A stretch of DNA of 64,000 bases from Symsagittifera roscoffensis (Eukaryota > Xenacoelomorpha > Acoela > Convolutidae): the NCBI RefSeq assembly GCF_963678635.1, contig NC_087068.1, positions 49,993,724-50,057,723 on the forward strand. Direction: 5' to 3'. The position numbers and the translations under genes were made by a program. Numbering within the stretch: the first letter of the stretch is position 1; the number at the start of each line of letters is the position of its first letter. The notes under the pieces were generated by a model. It worked only from the letters and a program-made list of their open reading frames with translations, was not told where the DNA came from and did no database searches. Below, piece after piece: positions 37,541 to 51,602 of this stretch.

Positions 37541-40328
37541 AGAAGGTCAAAAGTATCATAGTAACCGAGGTTACAGTCATGAGTCCCTTCATCACGTATT
37601 CCTGTCAAAATCTTTGGAATTTTCTAGATATGGAAGTGATAATGATAAAATGAGATGACAAGTCATTAAGTCCTTTTCAATTAAAATCAATACGGGTTAC
37701 GTTTCTGCAATAAGAACACGCAACTCGACATTATAATATACAAGTGTTACAAATAAAAAATTTCGTCAATGTGTTACAAGAAATTAAATAAATTATTGTT
37801 CCTAGTACGCAAGCGGCTTTCGCAATCTGAATCGCCAGGGAGATTCTCTGTTTGAAAAAGCTGCCTGCCTTGGGTTCCTCAGTTCATATGCTTAGGTTCT
37901 CACAAAGCTTGCTCAAAAAAAATTCTGTGGTGGTGCCGGCCGCGCCCTGAATCTCAAAAGCTAGCGGTTGAAAAAGATGCCCATCATCTACAAGATCTTT
38001 ATGCTTGTCATTTTTCGCTCTTCCGCTTCAGCGGCAGCCGTGCCAGGTTTACAAACAGACCCGGCATTAATCCTAAAAGGAGCAAAGGAGTCTACTACCG
38101 TTACATCACCCAAAAAATGCTAACCAACAGCCCATGGAACAAGCGTCAAACCGTCTGGTCGCTTCTGGTCGGTCCTGTAGAGGTGTCGTGGTTCTAAAAC
38201 AGACGGAATGTGAGTAGAAAATAAAGTCTGCATTATAAAGGCATTCAGGTTTGAATGCCTAGTGAATCTCCCTGCACTTTTGAGGCAAGAAAGACCATGC
38301 CAACTATCCTCGTTAACGTCTTTTCCGCACACGCATTCATGCCGTTTGCATATTATTTAGCCTTATCGCAGTCCTATCGCAATTCTGAGTTTTTGGTTCG
38401 ACAGTTTTAACCTTAAATTTTTGCACGGGATGACGTTCAACCACTGGGAGCCAAATCTATCTTGGAACACGTTGAATCTTTTTACGTCCGTTGGTTCGAG
38501 TCGTAAAATCAAGTGTGCAATTTCGCTGTCAAGAATTGGCTCCGACCAATTTTTTTGGACTTCAATTTCCGGAGCCATTTCAGTTTTTCCAAGTTCAAAC
38601 CACCGCTTAAGCGCATCATCATAGGTTCCATCCACATGCTCCAAACCAAAGATTTCGCTCAAGGCATCTTTTGCTCCTACTGCTGAGGCTAAGAAAGCGG
38701 GTAAAGCGAGTAGACGAGCGGAAGAGACGTCCAAGCCACATTTGGCTGCCGGGAGAACTGCTTGTAGAAACTGGTTATCATCCATTTTCACGTTAGTGAC
38801 CTTGCATAACGAGTTTCTTAGTAGTTTGTCGTAGCGTTCCAAAAAATCATTTTGCAAAACCAAGGGCTCGTAGGCAAAAAATATAGAAGTTTTTTTTCAG
38901 GAGGTAAAAACCATAATGGGCGTCTAGTTTGTCAATGACATCCGAGATTTTTTCAAGCTCCTTAATTTTTTCGTCGAGCAATTCTTTTCGGCAAAATTCG
39001 CCGATTAGAGATCCTAAAATCAGGAGTTCTTCTCTTGTTTATATTTTTAATCTGGGGCATAATTTTTGAAATTGGGTTAAAATTGAATTATGCTGTGTAC
39101 TCGTAATCGGTCCCAAAAAACAAAGTTCGAACTTCTCAGTGTTCAAACTCAAGCTGTAAGTTTGTTCCGATTTCAGAAAGTTTTTAAGGTCCCCGAGTAC
39201 TACCTTATAGTTGTCGGCTAAATTTCCATCATCTGAATACCAGATGTTAACTTTCGACTCCAACTGTTTGACTGGTGTCTGAATTATTTCCGCAAAAAGG
39301 GGTGGGGCTTCAGGATAACCTTGCTGAGTTCCGTCTTCTGACATTATGACAGAGCTTCCATAAAAAAGGTTACAAGGTTCATTATACGCGCAATGGGTGT
39401 AATTATACAATTCGGGGCGATTTGAATAAACATGATTCAGCATTGTTTCTCTATTTAGAGAGTTAAAGGCATTCTTAAAATCTAATTTTATACGAACAGA
39501 GCATTTTGGATTGTCGTCGCGTTCAATTAGGTTTCGAAACGAGTGTGCAGCTATTTCTGCTCCTCGTGTGTTATCGCATCCTACCTGTACGTTTCCGAAA
39601 AAATTTGGTCGCTCGGAGAGGGCCTTGCTTCCAGCGCATTTAGACGCGATACGTCTCAGCGTGTTGCCTATGGCAATTGGTCTCAACTCTCCGTCTATCT
39701 TTATGAGGGCGATAAGCTTCGCGCCAAAAAAGAAAGGTCTTAGGGGTTCGGGTTTTTTGCCATCTCCAATGAGGTTTATCAGCTTAGCAAGCGATTTCAG
39801 AAAATTAAAATCTTCACTGCCATTCGATTTAAAAATATGAGGAGCTATTTTATCAGGAACTACTGCTGATCCGTTCAGAAAGGACAATGTCGCTTTGTGT
39901 AGGTTGAAATTGGTTACGAAAAAACTATTCAAATTTTCTAGAATTGGAGCTGCAAATTTGGCTCGCTGAAGGTGCTTATACAACAATTTTTGATAGTTAT
40001 CAGTTGAAACAAGAGCAATTTTATCATCCGAAGCAGCAAGCATTATTCCTTCATCGAGCTTACTACTTATTAGCTTTATTCTCTGCTCGCGGTCACTCAG
40101 AGGCGGGGTTTTGGAAGTGACACATGATTTGCTCGAATTTGTTTCTTTTTTAAAAGAGCTCATGCTTGTGGTCTGTTTAAGTCCACTTCTTTTCGGTTAA
40201 CAATCACATCTAACCTAATTTATCAGTCCTGAAGGTTTTAAGCAATCTTTGCTTGGACACTCTTGGTTGTTTTTCTTCATCTTGACGCAGCATAAAAGTA
40301 AAAAAGGATTTTCTCTGAACTTTAGGGG
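37541..40328 (-). pseudogene. Nuclease-type LINE, unit 3 copy
   Basis: RT frame 40163-39039 open for 374 codons, motif C YSDDGNLAD, motif B QQGYP. C-terminal part 38863-38120 with the shared stop after IAIGLR. Confidence 0.75.
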
Positions 40329-40540
40329 ACTGAACTAAAGCATGATAGGCGGTTAGTGGGAATTTTGTAAATCAGCAAATTAAAAAAAAATCAAAAGACA
40401 ATTATATAAATTTAAATTTTAAAATCGAATTATAGAAATCAAAAACAAGGAACGTTCTCACCCGAGCTCAGTAGGTCCAGCGGTGCAAAACCAGACTCTT
40501 CAAGCCAGTTCCAGTTCCTGCTTATTGACTGGTTGGGATT

Positions 40541-40890
40541 GGTGGCCAGTCAATAAGCAGAATTGTCTAAGAGCAGAAAAGGTCCAAGAGCAAAAAAACA
40601 GAAAAATATCAACTTTTATAAGCTAGTCGGTAATCTAATTATCAGTAATGTCTATAATACCAAAATAACAAACATTCTACATATATTTGGAGTAATTTAA
40701 TTAAAAATTTTAAAAAATTTAATAAAAAAAATTGATCAACTTAGTCAATTCATGCATAATTTATTTTTGACGATTCTCTTTATTGTTTTATCAATTAGGC
40801 CGTATAAACCAATATAAGTCAATATTCTTCCATTTTTCTGCTTTTGGACCCATTCTGCACTTGGACCATTCTGCTTATTGCTCCGCCTCC
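40541..40890. mobile_element. 350-bp hAT-like MITE, unit 3
   Basis: Same ends and GTTGGGATT flanks as the other copies (40532-40540, 40891-40899). Confidence 0.75.
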
Positions 40891-42735
40891 GTTGGGATTG
40901 TTACTTAACCGCAAGTGTTTAACGGTCTATATTTTACTTTCCTACAACTATAAAATTTTAACCTTATTTTCTTAGGTTAGTTTAGATCCCAGTCAAATTT
41001 CATTTTTTTTACCATTACACCTAGCAGTCAAGATGAGAAAAAATACTACAAGGAAGTGACAATCATCCATTACTTGTACAAGCCAAGAATGCTCAAAACC
41101 TTCAGAACTTTTAAAAATGAAATGTGATGGTAATCAAAGAAGGTATTACATCAAATGCATAACTACAACTCTTGGCAACTGAAAAAACCCAACGCTTTTT
41201 TATGATTATTATTATTATTGAGAATTTATACGTTATAAAACATAAAGGAGTTTCCTCGTGTAGCCTATGTATCCTTTATGTGTTTAATGATAAACCCGTC
41301 AATCAAAGTTCAATTGATAACGACTAAGTTCTAGATAATTCGGTTTACACAGCCAGTTCAATTGCTCGAGTACTGGAAAGAGTACTAAAGGCTGGAGTAT
41401 TACCATCGCGGAACGTTTTTCTTTTAGAATGATTTTTTTACTGTTTTGTAAAAGTCGTTTGCTGATGTCTTATTTGAGGTCAAGAATGATATGATCTTTA
41501 GCCAAAAACTCAAGGGTCATGGAGATTATGTCAATGATATTTCTATGTCAATCGGTTGGAGCCAATTAAAGGTTCAACTAGTCCTGCAACACAAGATCGT
41601 CTTTCCAGTTAAAGGCCACTACCAAAATATTCCCCCATCCTAGAACATGATAAAAAAGCCTCCATTGCCAGGCCTCAACCTAAAACCTGTGAAGGCCCTT
41701 GAAAACTGGGTCAGAATTTTTTTTACTTATCGTTAGACAGTGTGTGTTGGATCCATCTCAGATGGAACAACCTAGAAACTCTTCTTATCTCAACATTGTC
41801 ACATGAGCAATCTCTCTTAAATAATTTCAGTAAATCAAGTCATGATGAGAAAGCTCAGGAATTAACTCCACTTTGTAATTCAATCAAAATCAAGATAACT
41901 AGCTAACCGAAATTTTTTTATAACGACTGTACGAGTGTAAACCACGAGGTCAGTCCGCTGGGAAGTTTTCCCATTGAGGTTGTATGCTGCAAAAATATAA
42001 ACCCTTGGCTCTTTGCGATTGCCTGTCACAAGCAATTTTTAATGTTCTCTGTCAATAAGCAGACAACTCTACTCGCAAAAAATCTAGATTTGCCAACTGC
42101 GACCAATCATTGGTCAGGACTGATTTTTAGCAAGATTGTGAATTCTGCTGTGCTGTTTTTGACTTTTGGTTTGCAGTTGCCTCGAGAAAATCAGGCATGG
42201 CTAGATTCAAAACTTTGAAAAATTAAATCCAAAATGATAATTTTTGCATTATGAACGACTGGAGCATATTCCCGGGACTCAAGATCGATGTCATCGTCGG
42301 ACGTTCTCATCATGTCAGCCAGTATTTAAGTTTAGAGTGCCAGAGAAAAAAATTGAAAATAGTGCCGCAAATGGAATTTTATGTAACTTACCTAAAAAGT
42401 CACAGCCAACTAAAGTTGTCGTATTAGAGCTCAAAAACAATGTAAAAATTTTACCTTAATGCATATGGATTCATGTGTTTTAGTAAAAAAAAATTCACAC
42501 TTAATCAAGAATTTTTTCTGTTTTTAAGAACAACTCCCTCTAATCCTTTCCTGTTAAACAACTAAAAATCAATCATTTTGATCAAGTTCATGGAGTGTCA
42601 TGCATTTCTTACGATAGGAATAAGAATAATTAGTAACAAAATAGTACAATCATTTTTCTTTTTAAAATTGAGCCTACTGGTGTCGTCAGGTTTTGCTATC
42701 TGAAGTCACGTTCATGGCCAACTTAAGCCTAGTTC
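40891..42735. other. Array spacer, unit 3
   Basis: Counterpart of 23206-25049. The minus-strand remnant carries the TAA stop. The plus-strand remnant continues in a shifted frame (42244-42459). Confidence 0.4.
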
Positions 42736-45423
42736 TTGAGGGCTGTCGTCACCCAATCAAGCTCTGGAAAGCTTACGAAAGTTCAGCCCCCTTAAATTTC
42801 TTAGCAGCGACCTGAGGAAATTTTTTCCTACTCAATAGTTCTCGCCAACTCGCCATCATCGTCTTCGCCTCCCAAGCTTTCGAGTGATCCGGGGCTTTTA
42901 TCCGCTTATTTTGTTCTCGAAACCAATCCACATGTTTTGGTAGCACCTTTACTCTAGCCTCGCCATTTTTGCAAAAAGAAAAACTCTCATTGGGAAGATC
43001 TTCGTCAACGATAGTTTGCAAGAGGAAAAAATGTTAGTGGCAAGAACTTCGTCCAGGAAAACTTCACTCGCTTTTCTATAACTTTGGGACAGTTTCCCAA
43101 ATCATTTACAGGCATTCGTAACTCCGTTTTTATGGGTGAAAAGGGTCCGTTTGAACAGCCGCGGTCCCATCTTGACCAAAAATGGCCTGTATTCTTTCGC
43201 GTGCTTCTTCATGTGTTCTTTAGCAAGAGCGTACAGCCAGGACGTCAGTGTTTCTCGGAACTAAGCGAAGAATCGTTTTTATGGGTGAAAAGGGTCCGTT
43301 TGAACAGCCGCGGTCCCATCTGAACCAAAAATGGCCTGTATTCTTTCGCGTGCCTCTTCATGTGTTCTTTAGCAAGAGCGTACAGCCAGGACGTCAGCGT
43401 CGCTCGGAACTAAGTGAAGAATCGGATCTGGCTCTAGACCCACTTCACTTCTGTTGGTAAAGTGAATGCTTTATTAGGAATGTCGAATAAGTCCAGCCTT
43501 CCAGAATAGTCTATTGCGTGGATGACTTCCACCTTGGGTGTTTTACTCTCTCGATACTTCATGTATTTTTTCTCGATCCAGCGCAGCGCCAATATAGAGC
43601 TCACCATTAATTAGTGTTTTAGTTGATGTTTCGTTAGTTCAATCAGTTTCATTTCTTCTACATCCCAGATCGGGCATATATTGCTCTTTTCAGGATACCA
43701 GAGGATCTGCGCCACGTAGTGACAAGAATAGACACCATGAGTCAAGTTGATGCTTCTAGGATTTCTCTCTCCGAGGCTTCCAGGGACAGTTCAACTTCCA
43801 CTATTTTCGCGTGAGCGGTATCGGACTCATCTATCACGAGAGCGTCTTTTGTTACACTATGCCACATGCCTGTCAAAAATGCTTGAATTATCCTTCTCGT
43901 AGTTTAGGTGTTCTCTTAAACACATTTTCAATAGCTTTTCTTCTGTTTCCTCAAGCATAGCTCCACGTAACTTTCTCAAAAATCGGCGTGAGAGGCCAGA
44001 CATTCTTGCCAAACGCACACATTTGGTAGTGAAAAAGCTCTACCAATCAGCTCCACTAGTGTCATGTGTAATGGGTAGACACTTTTGCAGCATCGTTCCA
44101 GGACCAAGCCGAGAGAGATTTCGCGTTGTTTGGCAAACTACAACTCTCACTCACTTCACAGGGAAGGCCTTTTCTGCCTCTTGTCCTAGTTTCAAGGCCT
44201 TGATGTGCTTCTGGTTCATCTGTAACATACCTGGCCAAGACTGGACACTCAATGCAGTGATGTTTGAACTCCAATAATTCTAGATTCTTCAGACTACCTA
44301 CTCTTGAGAAAAATCACAAGGAAGAGGCCAAGTTCACGGTCTTTCTCAGTTATCCGAGTGAACTAAATGGCGAAGTCCTCGTACTGCTTTGATTACTTTC
44401 TGACCCAAATATCACCATCACATCGTTTGGCTGTTCAAATCAGCTCGAGAGTCTGGACATCACGACGGTATCAACAACTTCCAGATCGCATTCAGGTTTG
44501 TATCCATGACGCCCTTTCCAAGTCGTACTTCGACCTTTTTTCCGAACCTCAGAATGCATAATACTCTTCCGTCTTCTTCTAGATTCAGGCCAAATGTTGC
44601 TTTTTTTCTCTTTCAATATCATCGATCTCCAATATCTTCTAGACCCAGAACTTCAACAATATCACCAACTCATAGTTGAAATCTGCTGCTCCGGCTTCTA
44701 AATTCAGGAAGGGGTTATACGCATTTTTAAGTGTGGATATAAATCTTTCTTTGCAGGCTTGGGAGAGCCTTCTGACTTCATCATTTGTTGATAGACATCG
44801 TAACTGGACTGCTTTCAAATTTTTTGTTAGGAAACCGTCTGATCTCATTAATTTTGGGTTTCTGGTCTAGTGTTTCTGTGATCTGTTCAGATTTTTCTAT
44901 CGCCACGCTCTAATAGACATCCAAAATGACGCTCGAAGCTCTGCTTTATATCGCCTTATTCCTCGAGGTCGTCCGACGCCAAGTCTGGACCCCTGCGACT
45001 GGAAAAACTGAGATGAACATGTAACAAAACACATTTATTAATCTTACTGGCCAAAAAACCTCGCGGAAATTCCTAAGAAATCCGAGCTCGCCACTAATAT
45101 TGCTTTAGCGGCAAACAGATATTGACGATCATAGCGAGGCAAGACTTTCGCTACCTTCGAGACGCCCTTATCTTCACCATACCCAGAATCAAGATTCAAA
45201 CTAGGGCGAGCGTAGGCCGAGTCTGCTATTTCCATCGCCTTTGGCTCCAGAATCTTGTTGGCTAATCTGTTGTGGCTATGCGCAACTTTTGGAACACATG
45301 CGATGTCTGGGGGACTATACAGTTGGGCTCAAGTTCTCGAGATCCTTTTGTTGGCTCTTATTGACAGGTCCAAATATCGTCTTTCTTACGAGCCCTGCTT
45401 CTTAAGTTTTTTGTTGCTGAGTG
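42736..45423 (-). pseudogene. Decayed paralogue of the giant SGNH protein, unit 3
   Basis: Same blocks and breaks as units 1 and 2, including the 149-bp duplication starting at 43127 and 43276. Confidence 0.75.
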
Positions 45424-45721
45424 GATCAGAAGTTAACCTGTGAACCTGTGATAAATCTGTTACACGTGCCCGTATAACTTGAGCATATTGATTGTATTAA
45501 ACTTAATCAGTAGATGGTATATGTTTGATGTTTGTGCCTGTTAGTCGAGCGCCCCTTCGAGGGATTTTGACGACAAATCAGTCTCTGGTCTGTGTAAAAG
45601 AAATTCTGGCCAGCGGATTCTGGTGAAGCGCCGCTGGACCTTCTGAGCTCGGTTGGGATTCTTTTTTTCTTTTTTTTCTTTTTTTTCTCTTCTTTCTTTC
45701 TTTTTTTTCTTCTTCTTCTTT

Positions 45722-46405
45722 AAAGGTAATTGGTATCATAGTAACCGAGGTTACAGTCAGGAGTCCCTTCATCACGTATTCCTGTCAAAATCTTTGGAAT
45801 GTTCTAGATACGGAAGTGATAATGGTAAAATGAGATGACAAGTCATTAAGTCCTTTTCATTTAAAATCAATACGGGTTACGTTTCTGCAATAAGAACACG
45901 CAACTTGACATGAGAAATTATAATATACAAGTGTTACAAATAAAAAATTTCGTCAATGTGTTACAAGAAATTAAATATATTATTGTTCCTAGTACGCAAG
46001 CGGCTTTCGCAATCTGAATCGCCAGGGAGATTCTCTGTTTGAAAAAGCTGCCTGCCTTGGGTTCCTCAGTGCAGGGATTGCAATATATTGAATGATCAGA
46101 TATTGAATATTGAGACGATGTCAATATTGAATTTTTAATATTGAGATATTGAAGGCTAGATATTGATATTGATATTGAATTTTTTGTAGATATTGAGATA
46201 AACGGATTTTGTATCATTGCTTGAAACGTTCCCATTTCTCAAAGATTTCTCTGGTATTTAAGTAAGATCGGCAATCGTCTCCAAGTGCTAAGCCCACACC
46301 AGCCAGAAACACACTTTCATTCAGACTCAGGCCTCTAATTGCGTTATAACCACCTGAAAATGAACAATTCGAACCCTGAAGGTCGATTTTTTTTAATGGA
46401 TAATC
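45722..46405. repeat. Inserted block (LINE 3' copy + ATATTGA satellite), unit 4
   Basis: Same structure as in units 2 and 3: LINE 3' copy to 46070, ATATTGA words to about 46205, remnant to 46405. Confidence 0.7.
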
Positions 46406-49193
46406 AGAAGGTCAAAAGTATCATAGTAACCGAGGTTACAGTCATGAGTCCCTTCATCACGTATTCCTGTCAAAATCTTTGGAATTTTCTAGATATGGAA
46501 GTGATAATGATAAAATGAGATGACAAGTCATTAAGTCCTTTTCAATTAAAATCAATACGGGTTACGTTTCTGCAATAAGAACACGCAACTCGACATTATA
46601 ATATACAAGTGTTACAAATAAAAAATTTCGTCAATGTGTTACAAGAAATTAAATAAATTATTGTTCCTAGTACGCAAGCGGCTTTCGCAATCTGAATCGC
46701 CAGGGAGATTCTCTGTTTGAAAAAGCTGCCTGCCTTGGGTTCCTCAGTTCATATGCTTAGGTTCTCACAAAGCTTGCTCAAAAAAAATTCTGTGGTGGTG
46801 CCGGCCGCGCCCTGAATCTCAAAAGCTAGCGGTTGAAAAAGATGCCCATCATCTACAAGATCTTTATGCTTGTCATTTTTCGCTCTTCCGCTTCAGCGGC
46901 AGCCGTGCCAGGTTTACAAACAGACCCGGCATTAATCCTAAAAGGAGCAAAGGAGTCTACTACCGTTACATCACCCAAAAAATGCTAACCAACAGCCCAT
47001 GGAACAAGCGTCAAACCGTCTGGTCGCTTCTGGTCGGTCCTGTAGAGGTGTCGTGGTTCTAAAACAGACGGAATGTGAGTAGAAAATAAAGTCTGCATTA
47101 TAAAGGCATTCAGGTTTGAATGCCTAGTGAATCTCCCTGCACTTTTGAGGCAAGAAAGACCATGCCAACTATCCTCGTTAACGTCTTTTCCGCACACGCA
47201 TTCATGCCGTTTGCATATTATTTAGCCTTATCGCAGTCCTATCGCAATTCTGAGTTTTTGGTTCGACAGTTTTAACCTTAAATTTTTGCACGGGATGACG
47301 TTCAACCACTGGGAGCCAAATCTATCTTGGAACACGTTGAATCTTTTTACGTCCGTTGGTTCGAGTCGTAAAATCAAGTGTGCAATTTCGCTGTCAAGAA
47401 TTGGCTCCGACCAATTTTTTTGGACTTCAATTTCCGGAGCCATTTCAGTTTTTCCAAGTTCAAACCACCGCTTAAGCGCATCATCATAGGTTCCATCCAC
47501 ATGCTCCAAACCAAAGATTTCGCTCAAGGCATCTTTTGCTCCTACTGCTGAGGCTAAGAAAGCGGGTAAAGCGAGTAGACGAGCGGAAGAGACGTCCAAG
47601 CCACATTTGGCTGCCGGGAGAACTGCTTGTAGAAACTGGTTATCATCCATTTTCACGTTAGTGACCTTGCATAACGAGTTTCTTAGTAGTTTGTCGTAGC
47701 GTTCCAAAAAATCATTTTGCAAAACCAAGGGCTCGTAGGCAAAAAATATAGAAGTTTTTTTTCAGGAGGTAAAAACCATAATGGGCGTCTAGTTTGTCAA
47801 TGACATCCGAGATTTTTTCAAGCTCCTTAATTTTTTCGTCGAGCAATTCTTTTCGGCAAAATTCGCCGATTAGAGATCCTAAAATCAGGAGTTCTTCTCT
47901 TGTTTATATTTTTAATCTGGGGCATAATTTTTGAAATTGGGTTAAAATTGAATTATGCTGTGTACTCGTAATCGGTCCCAAAAAACAAAGTTCGAACTTC
48001 TCAGTGTTCAAACTCAGGCTGTAAGTTTGTTCCGATTTCAGAAAGTTTTTAAGGTCCCCGAGTACTACCTTATAGTTGTCGGCTAAATTTCCATCATCTG
48101 AATACCAGATGTTAACTTTCGACTCCAACTGTTTGACTGGTGTCTGAATTATTTCCGCAAAAAGGGGTGGGGCTTCAGGATAACCTTGCTGAGTTCCGTC
48201 TTCTGACATTATGACAGAGCTTCCATAAAAAAGGTTACAAGGTTCATTATACGCGCAATGGGTGTAATTATACAATTCGGGGCGATTTGAATAAACATGA
48301 TTCAGCATTGTTTCTCTATTTAGAGAGTTAAAGGCATTCTTAAAATCTAATTTTATACGAACAGAGCATTTTGGATTGTCGTCGCGTTCAATTAGGTTTC
48401 GAAACGAGTGTGCAGCTATTTCTGCTCCTCGTGTGTTATCGCATCCTACCTGTACGTTTCCGAAAAAATTTGGTCGCTCGGAGAGGGCCTTGCTTCCAGC
48501 GCATTTAGACGCGATACGTCTCAGCGTGTTGCCTATGGCAATTGGTCTCAACTCTCCGTCTATCTTTATGAGGGCGATAAGCTTCGCGCCAAAAAAGAAA
48601 GGTCTTAGGGGTTCGGGTTTTTTGCCATCTCCAATGAGGTTTATCAGCTTAGCAAGCGATTTCAGAAAATTAAAATCTTCACTGCCATTCGATTTAAAAA
48701 TATGATGAGCTATTTTATCAGGAACTACTGCTGATCCGTTCAGAAAGGACAATGTCGCTTTGTGTAGGTTGAAATTGGTTACGAAAAAACTATTCAAATT
48801 TTCTAGAATTGGAGCTGCAAATTTGGCTCGCTGAAGGTGCTTATACAACAATTTTTGATAGTTATCAGTTGAAACAAGAGCAATTTTATCATCCGAAGCA
48901 GCAAGCATTATTCCTTCATCGAGCTTACTACTTATTAGCTTTATTCTCTGCTCGCGGTCACTCAGAGGCGGGGTTTTGGAAGTGACACATGATTTGCTCG
49001 AATTTGTTTCTTTTTTAAAAGAGCTCATGCTTGTGGTCTGTTTAAGTCCACTTCTTTTCGGTTAACAATCACATCTAACCTAATTTATCAGTCCTGAAGG
49101 TTTTAAGCAATCTTTGCTTGGACACTCTTGGTTGTTTTTCTTCATCTTGACGCAGCATAAAAGTAAAAAAGGATTTTCTCTGAACTTTAGGGG
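46406..49193 (-). pseudogene. Nuclease-type LINE, unit 4 copy
   Basis: RT frame 49028-47904 open for 374 codons, one His for Pro near the N-terminus, motif B QQGYP, motif C YSDDGNLAD. C-terminal part 47728-46985 with the shared stop. Confidence 0.75.
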
Positions 49194-49405
49194 ACTGAAC
49201 TAAAGCATGATAGGCGGTTAGTGGGAATTTTGTAAATCAGCAAATTAAAAAAAAATCAAAAGACAATTATATAAATTTAAATTTTAAAATCGAATTATAG
49301 AAATCAAAAACAAGGAACGTTCTCACCCGAGCTCAGTAGGTCCAGCGGTGCAAAACCAGACTCTTCAAGCCAGTTCCAGTTCCTGCTTATTGACTGGTTG
49401 GGATT

Positions 49406-49755
49406 GGTGGCCAGTCAATAAGCAGAATTGTCTAAGAGCAGAAAAGGTCCAAGAGCAAAAAAACAGAAAAATATCAACTTTTATAAGCTAGTCGGTAATC
49501 TAATTATCAGTAATGTCTATAATACCAAAATAACAAACATTCTACATATATTTGGAGTAATTTAATTAAAAATTTTAAAAAATTTAATAAAAAAAATTGA
49601 TCAACTTAGTCAATTCATGCATAATTTATTTTTGACGATTCTCTTTATTGTTTTATCAATTAGGCCGTATAAACCAATATAAGTCAATATTCTTCCATTT
49701 TTCTGCTTTTGGACCCATTCTGCACTTGGACCATTCTGCTTATTGCTCCGCCTCC
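49406..49755. mobile_element. 350-bp hAT-like MITE, unit 4
   Basis: Same ends and GTTGGGATT flanks as the other copies. Confidence 0.75.
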
Positions 49756-51602
49756 GTTGGGATTGTAACTTAACCGCAAGTGTTTAACGGTCTATATTTT
49801 ACTTTCCTACAACTATAAAATTTTAACCTTATTTTCTTAGGTTAGTTTAGATCCCAGTCAAATTTCATTTTTTTTTACCATTACGCCGCGCAGTCAAGAT
49901 GAGAAAAAATACTACAAGGAAGTGACAATCATCCATTACTTGTACAAGCCAAGAATGCTCAAAACCTTCAGAACTTTTAAAAATGAAATGTGATGGTAAT
50001 CAAAGAAGGTATTACATCAAATGCATAACTACAACTCTTGGCAACTGAAAAAACCCAACGCTTTTTTATGATTATTATTATTATTGAGAATTTATACGTT
50101 ATAAAACATAAAGGAGTTTCCTCGTGTAGCCTATGTATCCTTTATGTGTTTAATGATAAACCCGTCAATCAAAGTTCAATTGATAACGACTAAGTTCTAG
50201 ATAATTCGGTTTACACAGCCAGTTCAATTGCTCGAGTACTGAAAAGAGTACTAAAGGCTGGAGTATTACCATCGCGGAACGTTTTTCTTTTAGAATGATT
50301 TTTTTACTGTTTTGTAAAAGTCGTTTGCTGATGTCTTATTTGAGGTCAAGAATGATATGATCTTTAGCCAAAAACTCAAGGGTCATGGAGATTATGTCAA
50401 TGATATTTCTATGTCAATTGGTTGGAGCCAATTAAAGGTTCAACTAGTCCTGCAACACAAGATCGTCTTTCCAGTTAAAGGCCACTACCAAAATAATCCC
50501 CCATCCTAGAACATGATAAAAAAGCCTCCATTGCCAGGCCACAACCTAAAACCTGTGAAGGCCCTTGAAAACAGGGTCAGAATTTTTTTTACTTATCGTT
50601 AGACAGTGTGTGTTGGATCCATCTCAGATGGAACAACCTAGAAACTCTTCTTATCTCAACATTGTCACATGAGCAATCTCTCTTATATAATTTCAGTAAA
50701 TCAAGTCATGATGAGAAAGCTCAGGAATTAACTCCACTTTGTAATTCAATCAAAATCAAGATAACTAGCTAACCAAAATTTTTTTATAACGATCGTACGA
50801 GTGTAAGCCACGAGGTCAGTCCGCTGGGAAGTTTTCCCATTGAGGTTGTATGCTGCAAAAATATAAACCCTTGGCTCTTTGCGATTGCCTGTCACAAGCA
50901 ATTTTTAATGTTCTCTGTCAATAAGCAGACAACTCTACTCGCAAAAAATCTAGATTTGCCAACTGCGACCAATCATTGGTCAGGACTGATTTTTAGCAAG
51001 ATTGTGAATTCTGCTGTGCTGTTTTTGACTTTTGGTTTGCAGTTGCCTCGAGAAAATCAGGCATGGCTAGATTCAAAACTTTGAAAAATTAAATCCAAAA
51101 TGATAATTTTTGCATTATGAACGACTGGAGCATATTCCCGGGACTCAAGATCGATGTCATCGTCGGACGTTCTCATCATGTCAGCCAGTATTTAAGTTTA
51201 GAGTGCCAGAGAAAAAAATTGAAAATAGTGCCGCAAATGGAATTTTATGTAACTTACCTAAAAAGTCACAGCCAACTAAAGTTGTCGTATTAGAGCTCAA
51301 AAACAATGTAAAAATTTTACCTTAATGCATATGGATTCATGTGTTTTAGTAAAAAAAAAATTCACACTTAATCAAGAATTTTTTCTGTTTTTAAGAACAA
51401 CTCCCTCTAATCCTTTCCTGTTAAACAACTAAAAATCAATCATTTTGATCAAGTTCATGGAGTGTCATGCATTTCTTACGATAGGAATAAGAATAATTAG
51501 TAACAAAATAGTACAATCATTTTTCTTTTTAAAATTGAGCCTACTGGTGTCGTCAGGTTTTGCTTCCTGAAGTCACGTTCATGGCCAACTTAAGCCTAGT
51601 TC
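49756..51602. other. Array spacer, unit 4
   Basis: Counterpart of 23206-25049; the minus-strand remnant has the TAA stop and the plus-strand remnant is at 51110-51325. Confidence 0.4.

Larger units (their letters stand above)
36558..45423. repeat. Array unit 3
   Basis: Longest unit; differs from unit 2 mainly by the full-length poly-pyrimidine tract and scattered substitutions, for example ACACCTAGCAG for ACGCCGCGCAG in the spacer near 41018. Confidence 0.9.
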
